Shown here: positions 6,753-12,896 of the stretch, in pieces
Layout: every line of letters begins with the position of its first letter
Position numbering within the stretch: position 1 is the first letter of the stretch
Source: Thermoplasmata archaeon
GTDB lineage: Archaea; Thermoplasmatota; Thermoplasmata; Thermoplasmatales; Thermoplasmataceae
Length of the DNA stretch: 14,642 nucleotides
Direction of reading: 5' to 3'
Assembly (NCBI GenBank): GCA_021795055.1
Contig: JAJYPW010000009.1
Coordinates: 1-14,642, forward strand
The notes under the pieces: generated by a model
Seen by the model: only the letters and a program-made list of their open reading frames with translations
Told to the model about the DNA's origin: nothing
Databases searched by the model: none
Program-made: the position numbers and the translations under genes

Positions 6753-6962
6753 ATGGTTGTCCGAAATTGCTCATTTTGCGGTTCCATCATTGAACCGGGC
6801 GCCGGGACGGTTTATATCAAGAAAGATGGGGCATTTTATAATTTCTGCAGCAGAAAATGCAGGATAAACATGCTTTCAATGCATAGAGTGCCCAGGCGCG
6901 TTCGCTGGACCTCCGAATTTCAGAATATAAGGAAGTCGCACAAGACAACCAAAACACAGTGA
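6753..6962 (+). CDS. rpl24e: 50S ribosomal protein L24e
   Basis: 69 residues. L24e is a zinc-binding large-subunit protein. The four zinc ligands are present as C6-x2-C9 (NCSFCG) and C32-x3-C36 (FCSRKC), followed by the basic HRVPRRVRW segment. The SD AGGTGAT overlaps the rps28e TGA stop and the ATG is four bases after that stop, which indicates close translational coupling. The protein continues a few basic residues past the core (RKSHKTTKTQ). Confidence 0.97.
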   Translation: MVVRNCSFCGSIIEPGAGTVYIKKDGAFYNFCSRKCRINMLSMHRVPRRVRWTSEFQNIRKSHKTTKTQ

Positions 6963-6969
6963 AGCAAAA

Positions 6970-7419
6970 ATGACAGGCAGCAGGACCCTGGTATTGATCA
7001 AACCGGATGCCTTGAAAAGACGACTTTCTGGAGAGATAATTTCTCGCTTTGAACACAAAGGACTGAAGATTATTGCGATGAAAATGGTGAAACTCAACAG
7101 GGAGCAGGCGGAAAAACACTATGCCGTGCATAAGGGCAAACCGTTCTTCGGCGATCTGGTATCGTACATCATTTCTTCCCCAATCATCGCAATGGTCCTG
7201 GAGGGGCGGGAATGTATCCAGGTTGTCAGAAACCTACTCGGAGTAACCGACGGCTCAAAGGCTGCACCAGGAACCATAAGGGGCGATTATTCCAACGGCA
7301 TCCAGTACACGCTTGTTCACGCCTCAGACTCAGAAGAAAGTTATCAGCATGAGGTGCCAATATATTTCAACAACCAAGAGATATTAGACTATCAGATTGA
7401 AGGCGAAAACCTGATCTGA
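6970..7419 (+). CDS. ndk: Nucleoside diphosphate kinase
   Basis: 149 residues, full length. Ndk transfers the gamma-phosphate between nucleoside di- and triphosphates through a phosphohistidine. Seen are LIKPDAL (9-15, K11), the HKGKPFFGDLVSYI segment (54-67), AAPGTIRGDY (98-107) and the active-site HASDS (H117). The residue three before the His, normally an Asn that contacts the nucleotide sugar, is Thr114 here. The codons TAC ACG CTT GTT CAC confirm it. Everything else looks functional. It sits in the rpl7ae-rps28e-rpl24e-ndk-infB order common in archaea, seven bases after rpl24e. Confidence 0.96.
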   Translation: MTGSRTLVLIKPDALKRRLSGEIISRFEHKGLKIIAMKMVKLNREQAEKHYAVHKGKPFFGDLVSYIISSPIIAMVLEGRECIQVVRNLLGVTDGSKAAPGTIRGDYSNGIQYTLVHASDSEESYQHEVPIYFNNQEILDYQIEGENLI

Positions 7420-7428
7420 GAGGTCGGT

Positions 7429-9177
7429 ATGGAATCTAAAACGCTGCGGCAGCCCATTGTGTGCGTGCTGGGCCATGTTGACCATGGAAAGACCACCTTG
7501 CTTGATTACATCAGGGGGACTACCTTTGCAAAGAATGAAGCTGGTGGTATTACACAACGAATAGGTGCAACTGATATTGATGCCCAGAAAATCGAGAAAA
7601 TAGCAAAGGATATATTAAAGGGCGGCAGGCTCAGGATACCGGGCCTTCTTTTCATTGATACACCCGGCCATGTTGCTTTTTCCAACATGAGAGCCAGAGG
7701 AGGCGCGCTTGCCGATATTGCTGTGCTTGTCGTTGACGTGAATGATGGCGTCATGCCTCAGACTGTGGAATCAATGAACATACTGAAAAAGTTCAAGACC
7801 CCATTCGTTGTTGCCGCAAACAAACTCGATCTGATTGATCTTTACGTTGATGCAAAGAACAGGACCTTCGGTGATTTCCTGAAGATGCAGAGGCAGGAAT
7901 ACGTGGACGCACTGGATGCCAAGATTTACAACCTCGTCAGCGAACTCTTCCAGAATGGTTTCAACGCAGACAAGTATGATCGGATAACTGATTTCTCTAA
8001 GACGATTTCCATTGTTCCGATTAGCGCAAAGAATGGAATTGGAATTCCGGATCTCCTGATGGTCATTTCAGGCCTTGCCCAGAGGTATCTTGAGGCGGAA
8101 ATCTCCGTGAAGTCCGGCAATGGCCTTGGAACTGTCATAGAGGTCAAGAGGGAATCTTCCGTTGGTACCGTGCTTGATACGGTGCTTTACCAGGGCAAGT
8201 TGAAGGTTGGTGACGCCATTGCGGTAAATTCCGCAGAAGGTCCCCGCCTGACCAAGATCAAATCGATGCAGGTCAACAGGGGAAGAAAGGCTACATCGCT
8301 TGCAGAAAGAGAAAGGGTCTCTGCGGCAACAGGCGTGAGGATTGTCATTTCAGACAGGATTGACGTTATATCCGGATCACCGCTCATCGTTGTCAAAAAA
8401 GATCCGAGGCATGCATTCGAGGAGATCAGGAAGCAGTCTTCGGTCAACATTAATCTTGCTCCAAATGGAGTTCTTGTAAAGGCTGATGCACTTGGATCAC
8501 TCGAAGCACTCTGTTATGAACTGAACCAAAACGGCATATCAGTGAGACAGGCCGCCATAGGGGACGTTTCAAAAAGAGATGTACTCGATGTCTCCACGTT
8601 ACCCAAGGCTGAGGATCGGATTATCCTCGGATTCAATGTGAACCTGCTCCCGGATGCAAAGGAAGCTTCAATGACCGCGGACATAGGGATAGTTGCAGGC
8701 GAGGTCATATATTCAATTGTCCAGCAGACGCAGGAATGGATAAAGCAGAAGAAGTCAGAATTTGAGGAGATGAAGAAATCCTCTTACCCGGTTCCGTCAA
8801 GGATCGTAATAATGGAGGATCACATTTTCAGGACTACAAAGCCCGTCATAGCTGGCGTAAAGGTCATGTCGGGAAGGATAAAGGTAGGCGACTCCCTGAT
8901 TAAATCAGACGGAAGGTACGGCGGATTAATCAAGAGCATAAGAGATGAGGAGATCAGCAAGAAATTTGCGGAGACCGGTTCTGAAGTTTCCGTCGCCATT
9001 GACGGGGTGACTATCAACAGGCAGATTCACCCTGGAGAAACACTGTACGTGGACATGAACGAGGAAGCCGTAAAGCATGTGCGCGAAATGAATCTTGACA
9101 GTGAAACCCTCAAAACTTTAGAGGAAATTATAAAGATAAAAAGAAAGGAAAATATGTTCTGGGGAACAAGGGCCTAG
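7429..9177 (+). CDS. infB: Translation initiation factor IF2 (aIF5B)
   Basis: 582 residues, typical of archaeal IF2/eIF5B, the GTPase that promotes ribosomal subunit joining. The GTPase motifs are complete: GHVDHGKT (15-22), T42 in GGITQ, DTPGH (77-81), NKLD (131-134) and SAK (199-201). The beta-barrel domain II, domain III and C-terminal domain IV follow without truncation. There is no intein, although archaeal infB genes sometimes carry one. The SD GAGGT lies four bases before the ATG, nine bases after ndk. The TAG stop lies in a CTAG that also contains the stop of the opposite-strand decarboxylase gene. Confidence 0.97.
   Translation: MESKTLRQPIVCVLGHVDHGKTTLLDYIRGTTFAKNEAGGITQRIGATDIDAQKIEKIAKDILKGGRLRIPGLLFIDTPGHVAFSNMRARGGALADIAVLVVDVNDGVMPQTVESMNILKKFKTPFVVAANKLDLIDLYVDAKNRTFGDFLKMQRQEYVDALDAKIYNLVSELFQNGFNADKYDRITDFSKTISIVPISAKNGIGIPDLLMVISGLAQRYLEAEISVKSGNGLGTVIEVKRESSVGTVLDTVLYQGKLKVGDAIAVNSAEGPRLTKIKSMQVNRGRKATSLAERERVSAATGVRIVISDRIDVISGSPLIVVKKDPRHAFEEIRKQSSVNINLAPNGVLVKADALGSLEALCYELNQNGISVRQAAIGDVSKRDVLDVSTLPKAEDRIILGFNVNLLPDAKEASMTADIGIVAGEVIYSIVQQTQEWIKQKKSEFEEMKKSSYPVPSRIVIMEDHIFRTTKPVIAGVKVMSGRIKVGDSLIKSDGRYGGLIKSIRDEEISKKFAETGSEVSVAIDGVTINRQIHPGETLYVDMNEEAVKHVREMNLDSETLKTLEEIIKIKRKENMFWGTRA
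9130..9152 (-). terminator. T/pyrimidine-rich terminator candidate of the decarboxylase
   Basis: Read on the minus strand, the end of infB gives a pyrimidine tract with TTTTCC, TTTCTTTTT and ATCTTTAT, some 22 bases past the decarboxylase stop. It is the only T-rich stretch near that gene's end, so termination would occur inside infB, antisense to it. The tract also simply reflects the Lys-rich end of IF2. Confidence 0.3.
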
Positions 9178-9575
9178 TGCAGAATCACATGCTGAGGCTT
9201 CAGCACTTTAACGTCTTCAGTAATCAGGTTTCCCCTGCTCAGCTTCTTGTATTCTACTGACGTGGGCGCAAGGACGGAAACAATGTAGTTAAATGCAGCG
9301 TCTGCGTTTTCAGGATCCCCGCAAGTGTAGATATCCAGCGTCACCAGACCATGTTCAGGCCAGGTGTGGAAAGACAGGTGGGATTCGGCCAGTAGAACTA
9401 TGCCGCTAACACCTCTGGGCTGAAACTGATAATAATCCGACGATATCTTCGTGAGTTTTCCCACTTTTACCGCATTCTCTATGATATCGTACAGCTTTCC
9501 AGACTCAGATATCAAATCCTCATCTATGCCGTAAAGATCCGCTATTATTTGGACCCCTACGGTCACCTTCATCAT
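9174..9575 (-). CDS. speD: Pyruvoyl-dependent S-adenosylmethionine decarboxylase
   Basis: 133 residues, a small prokaryotic-type AdoMet decarboxylase proenzyme for polyamine synthesis. The self-cleavage motif AESHLSFHTWPE is intact. Cleavage between E64 and S65 would give the pyruvoyl group. H70 and C85 (YTCG) match the processing and catalytic His and Cys of the Thermotoga enzyme. Some archaeal members of this family decarboxylate arginine instead, and that cannot be excluded here. The start is ambiguous. GGAGG abuts the first ATG (9575) with no spacer, a second ATG follows at once, and GTG at 9566 is nine bases from the SD. Its stop overlaps the infB stop. Confidence 0.92.
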   Translation of the reverse strand: MMKVTVGVQIIADLYGIDEDLISESGKLYDIIENAVKVGKLTKISSDYYQFQPRGVSGIVLLAESHLSFHTWPEHGLVTLDIYTCGDPENADAAFNYIVSVLAPTSVEYKKLSRGNLITEDVKVLKPQHVILH

Positions 9576-9605
9576 CCTCCAATTTGATGCCCTCTATGAG
9601 TCACA

Positions 9606-9616
9606 CTAATAAATGT
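9606..9616 (-). promoter_or_regulatory. TATA box of speD
   Basis: The minus strand reads ACATTTATTAG, identical over 11 bases to the mptD promoter. The predicted start is near 9584, leaving a leader of about 9 bases that holds GGAGG (9576-9580). A second AT-rich palindrome, TATTTAAATA (9621-9630), is an alternative and would give a leader of about 25 bases. Confidence 0.5.
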
Positions 9617-9747
9617 CTTGTATTTAAATATTTTACCGAAAGGGGGTATGTGTACAAAATTTATGAGCCTGAATATAATCGGGCTACCTTAGGTCCTCTT
9701 TTCATTTATCAAGTTGTATAATTGTATATATATAGTAGTCTGGTTAG

Positions 9748-10509
9748 TTATATTTCCACAACGCTCATCTTCACGTCCGGATGCCCGGAAATGAGCGTTT
9801 CCAGTCTCAATGACTCATATGCGAACCTTCTCCTGGTAACGAGTATAACCGATCTTACACCTCTCTGTGCCGCGTCAAATGCGCTTTCCATCGATCCAAA
9901 TGTTGAAAAATTCTGCTTTAACAGTGACCTGGCCACATAATTGGCCAGTTCCCCGACGGTACAAACGTAACACTGATCGCCAGGCATTTTACTGGCAGTA
10001 TCATGCATAAGAGACTCGAAGCTTTTGATTTTCTCTATGTCGGGCAGCAGGATAACTGTGAGCTGCGACGGCGTAAGCGGGATTATTCCACTTATTGAGG
10101 ATACCCCGGTAACTTCACCCTTCCTTGCGTCCAGCATACAGACTGCACAGGAATCGGATTTCTCGCTTCTTGACGCATGAAGCATGCCGTCCCTCATCCT
10201 CAGGTACACCTTCGCGCCCAGGTTGAGATCATCATCGGCAAATGCCTCCCAGACCTGTGCATTATCCAGTTTCCCTATGGTCTTTGAAATGTGATCCCTG
10301 AGCCCGCTCAGGCCTGCATACAGGAATTCAACTCCTTCGGGGGTTATCCTGTTGCCGTCACCTGTATATCCGGATCTCCTGAGATTCCTGATGTGATATG
10401 AAACTGCCTGCCTCGTCATGCCCATTCCCTGGGCAATTTCTTTCAGCGACGTCCTGTTTTCCAGCAGGGATGACAGTATCAGGAGCTGGGTAACGCTGCG
10501 ATCTTCCAC
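9748..10509 (-). CDS. Winged-helix transcriptional regulator, ligand unknown
   Basis: 253 residues. The N-terminus is a clear winged helix-turn-helix: SLKEIAQGMGMTRQAVSYHIRNLRRSGY (21-48), where TRQAVSYHIRNL is the recognition helix, followed by a wing (GNRITPEGVEFL). The remaining ~180 residues resemble an archaeal sensor or effector domain that I cannot name. It has Cys pairs SCAVC and CYVC, which might sense redox state or metal but could be structural. The start is GTG at 10509 with SD GGAG five bases upstream. An in-frame TGA lies 19-21 bases upstream of it, so no longer form is possible. It is divergent from lipB across 59 bases with interlocked promoters, so lipB or its own gene is a plausible target. 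Confidence 0.82.
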   Translation of the reverse strand: MEDRSVTQLLILSSLLENRTSLKEIAQGMGMTRQAVSYHIRNLRRSGYTGDGNRITPEGVEFLYAGLSGLRDHISKTIGKLDNAQVWEAFADDDLNLGAKVYLRMRDGMLHASRSEKSDSCAVCMLDARKGEVTGVSSISGIIPLTPSQLTVILLPDIEKIKSFESLMHDTASKMPGDQCYVCTVGELANYVARSLLKQNFSTFGSMESAFDAAQRGVRSVILVTRRRFAYESLRLETLISGHPDVKMSVVEI

Positions 10510-10538
10510 ATAAACTCCATGGTTGCGTCAGTATTAAT

Positions 10539-10546
10539 CTTTAAAG
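10539..10546 (+). promoter_or_regulatory. Palindromic TATA box of lipB
   Basis: CTTTAAAG, centred 26.5 bases before the lipB ATG at 10569. This predicts a leaderless lipB mRNA, in agreement with the lack of an SD. Because it is palindromic it could also act towards the regulator, giving a start near 10516. Confidence 0.55.
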
Positions 10547-10562
10547 CGAGGCCTGTCAAACG

Positions 10563-10570
10563 ATTTATAT
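10563..10570 (-). promoter_or_regulatory. TATA box candidate of the winged-helix regulator
   Basis: The minus strand reads ATATAAAT. The predicted start near 10540 keeps the SD GGAG (10515-10518) within the transcript. The box covers the first two bases of the lipB start codon. Confidence 0.45.
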
Positions 10571-11285
10571 GGACCTGCGATTGCAAACTGTGATCCCTCC
10601 AGGAATCATAACAGATTACCAAAAGCTCGACTACCGGACCTTCCTTAGTTATCAGGAAATGCTGATAAGGGAAAGGCAGGAAGAGAAAATTGGAGATTCC
10701 ATGCTTGTAGTGTTTCATGATCACGTTTACACAGCAGGAATAAGGTACAGGGAAAGCGATCTTCTGGACAAATCTGTAGAACTGGTCAGGCTTAACCGGG
10801 GTGGGGGGATAACCTACCACGGCCCCGGGCAGATAAATATCTACCCCGTGGTGAACATAGAGGAAAAGAATTTCACTCTGCGCAGATACATGGAAATACT
10901 TCAATCGTCCGTGTCGGGTTCCCTGGCAAATTACGGGATTTCTGCCGAGAACCTGCTCGGTGACCATCTGGGAACATGGTCAAGCGGCCGGAAGCTGTGT
11001 TCCTACGGGGTATCGGTGCAAAAGGGCGTGACAGGACATGGGCTTTCCCTCAATGTAAGGACCGAAATGTCTTATTTCGAGAAGATTAACCCATGCGGGT
11101 TCGGTTCTGAAGTTATGGGAAGAGCGGTTGATCTTTCCGAGTATATTCCAGCCGAGAGAATTCTTGCTTCTGAACTTGCCCAGCTGATCGCTGGGGGGTT
11201 GGGTATTGAAAAAATCGTGAGGGTGCAGAGCATCACGGCCCTGCAAACCGGTTTCAGTGAACTACTGTCTGGGACTGCTCCCTGA
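10569..11285 (+). CDS. lipB: Octanoyltransferase LipB
   Basis: 238 residues. LipB moves octanoyl from acyl carrier protein to the lipoyl domains of 2-oxoacid dehydrogenase complexes or glycine-cleavage H protein, before sulphur insertion. Diagnostic motifs are RGGGITYHGPGQ (77-88), the catalytic Lys in RKLCSYGV (K142), HGLSLNV (157-163) and the catalytic Cys in INPCGF (C176). This Lys/Cys pair and the INPCGF motif fit LipB rather than the lipoate ligase LplA. LipB is far less universal in archaea than in bacteria, so transfer at some time is possible, though codon use looks local. No lipoyl synthase gene is in the window. Its last 32 bases overlap the convergent dehydrogenase gene. Confidence 0.92.
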   Translation: MDLRLQTVIPPGIITDYQKLDYRTFLSYQEMLIRERQEEKIGDSMLVVFHDHVYTAGIRYRESDLLDKSVELVRLNRGGGITYHGPGQINIYPVVNIEEKNFTLRRYMEILQSSVSGSLANYGISAENLLGDHLGTWSSGRKLCSYGVSVQKGVTGHGLSLNVRTEMSYFEKINPCGFGSEVMGRAVDLSEYIPAERILASELAQLIAGGLGIEKIVRVQSITALQTGFSELLSGTAP

Positions 11286-12804
11286 GGAACTGCTGAAGGT
11301 AATAGAACGATCCGGTCCCCTTTCCCGAAACGCCGCTCATCTTCCATCCGACAAATGGCTGGGAACCAACCATCGCACCGGTAGAACCGCCTACTGACCT
11401 GTTGGCGTATATTACTCCTACGTCCACATGGCTGAAATAATAGTCTATCTCGCCCTGATCCTCAGTAAAGATGCCGCCTGTAAGCCCGTAGTCTGATCTG
11501 TTAATCTCTTCAACTGCCTCTTTGACGCTTGCCACTTTCCTGACAGCCAGCACTGGGAGGAAAAGTTCGTCCTTCAGCACGAATGAGTTTTCCTTCAGAT
11601 CAGCCACGACAGTAGGGTAGCAGTAGTATCCCTCGGTGTCAAGAGTCTTGGCCCCGGTCAGTACCTTTCCCTCTGCCGGAAGCTTCGATGAAATTTCCTT
11701 GAACTTTAGGAACGCCTCCTTGTTTACCACCGGAGTTGAGAACGCATCCCTTTTCCTTGGATCCTTTGGCTCTTCCTTTTTGGTTCTCTCAACCAGCCCC
11801 TTCACAAAGCTGTCATAGATTCCTGACTGTGCGTACACTATTGAACAAGCACTGCATTTCTGGCCGGAGTAGCCAAATGCAGACCTGTAGACCCCCTCTA
11901 TTGCCTTCTGCAGGTTGGCTTTATCGGAAACTATGATGGCATCCTTGCCACCCATCTCCGTTATCACAACCTTGGGTGAATCCCTGTTCGCATTCTGGAA
12001 AATCCTGATACCGGTGCTTCTCGACCCAGTAAACAGGATCCCGTTAATCCTTCTGTCCATTACTATGGGATCTCCTATCTGGCTTCCGCTTCCAGAAAGA
12101 AATGCGAGGTTCTCCTTCGGGACACCTGCTTCATGAAGAAGCCTGACAAAGAGATACGAGGCAAGAGGTATATCGCTGGATGGCTTGAGCACGACAGAAT
12201 TTCCCACAAGCAATGGCCCTGCGGTCATTCCGACTGTTATGGAAAAGAAGTTGAAGGGTGCGATCACCGCGAAAACTCCATAGGGCTTCATCACGCTGAT
12301 GCTCTCCTCATTGGAATATGCCTTGCCTGTGAACCTCATAAATCCCTGGTTCTCTATCAGGTTGATCGCATAGTATCTCAGGAAATCGATCGCCTCATCG
12401 ACGTCCCCCATAGCCTCGAATCTGTTCTTGCCGTTTTCCCATGCAAGCAGGGCAGCGAAATCAAACTTCCTTTCGGACATGATGTCGGCGGCCTTCAAAA
12501 AAATCCTTGCCCTTGCCAGATAACCAAAATCGTACCATTTCCTGTATGAATCCTCTAGGATGTCGAGTGCCATGTCTAGTGTGGCGACGCTGGCATTTTG
12601 CATTTTCAGGATTTCCTTCCCGTTGATGGGCGATATGTCGATAATCTTCTTTTCTTCCGTTACGTCATGGACAACGATATTCGGGTATTCCTTGCCAAAG
12701 TACTTCTCACATTCTTGCAGTGCTTTTTCATACCTGGTGTGAAATTCTTCCTCCCTGCCGGTACCGCGGTATTTCAGAAATGTGTTTTCGTTTTCGAATG
12801 GCAT
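11254..12804 (-). CDS. 1-pyrroline-5-carboxylate dehydrogenase
   Basis: 516 residues, an aldehyde dehydrogenase superfamily member. It most resembles the RocA/PutA type, which oxidises glutamate-5-semialdehyde to glutamate in proline and arginine breakdown. Seen are APFNFFS (N185), LKPS (K207), FTGSRSTG (258-265), the general base in TEMGGKDA (E283) and the nucleophile in SGQKCSACS (C317). The GQKCSACS form and the C-terminal GSQPFVGWKMSGVSGKG segment are typical of P5C dehydrogenases. There is no fused proline dehydrogenase. The product glutamate would feed the GDH encoded at 2368-3630. The ATG at 12804 lacks an SD and lies 26 bases from a TATA box centre, so the mRNA is likely leaderless. 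Confidence 0.92.
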   Translation of the reverse strand: MPFENENTFLKYRGTGREEEFHTRYEKALQECEKYFGKEYPNIVVHDVTEEKKIIDISPINGKEILKMQNASVATLDMALDILEDSYRKWYDFGYLARARIFLKAADIMSERKFDFAALLAWENGKNRFEAMGDVDEAIDFLRYYAINLIENQGFMRFTGKAYSNEESISVMKPYGVFAVIAPFNFFSITVGMTAGPLLVGNSVVLKPSSDIPLASYLFVRLLHEAGVPKENLAFLSGSGSQIGDPIVMDRRINGILFTGSRSTGIRIFQNANRDSPKVVITEMGGKDAIIVSDKANLQKAIEGVYRSAFGYSGQKCSACSIVYAQSGIYDSFVKGLVERTKKEEPKDPRKRDAFSTPVVNKEAFLKFKEISSKLPAEGKVLTGAKTLDTEGYYCYPTVVADLKENSFVLKDELFLPVLAVRKVASVKEAVEEINRSDYGLTGGIFTEDQGEIDYYFSHVDVGVIYANRSVGGSTGAMVGSQPFVGWKMSGVSGKGTGSFYYLQQFLREQSQTVVH

Positions 12805-12825
12805 GATGGGTTATTGAAGGAGCAC

Positions 12826-12834
12826 TTATTAATT
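12826..12834 (-). promoter_or_regulatory. TATA box of the P5C dehydrogenase gene
   Basis: The minus strand reads AATTAATAA, centred at about 12830, 26 bases from the ATG at 12804. The bases between carry no SD close to the ATG. Confidence 0.58.
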
Positions 12835-12870
12835 CTCGGAGCAACGGACGGTTCGTTCAATGGGTGCTAA

Positions 12871-12896
12871 ACCTGAAAGGTCCCGTGATCTCAGGT
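12871..12896 (-). terminator. Weak inverted repeat after the large partial gene
   Basis: ACCTGA on each side of a 14-base spacer (12871-12876 ACCTGA, 12891-12896 TCAGGT) forms a 6-bp stem on the minus strand. It includes the TGA stop of the large gene and is followed by TTTAG. It may mark the transcript end, but no real T-tract is present. Confidence 0.2.

Noticed and set aside
9666..9735. AGCC...GGCT and TATATATATA near the end of the regulator gene
   Set aside because: The stem is only four perfect pairs and the TA run is a common low-complexity stretch; neither is linked to a convincing gene signal.
10479..10967. 162-residue open frame antisense to the start of lipB
   Set aside because: It lies opposite strong LipB motifs, has no SD, and its Tyr/His/Pro-rich composition is that of a shadow frame.
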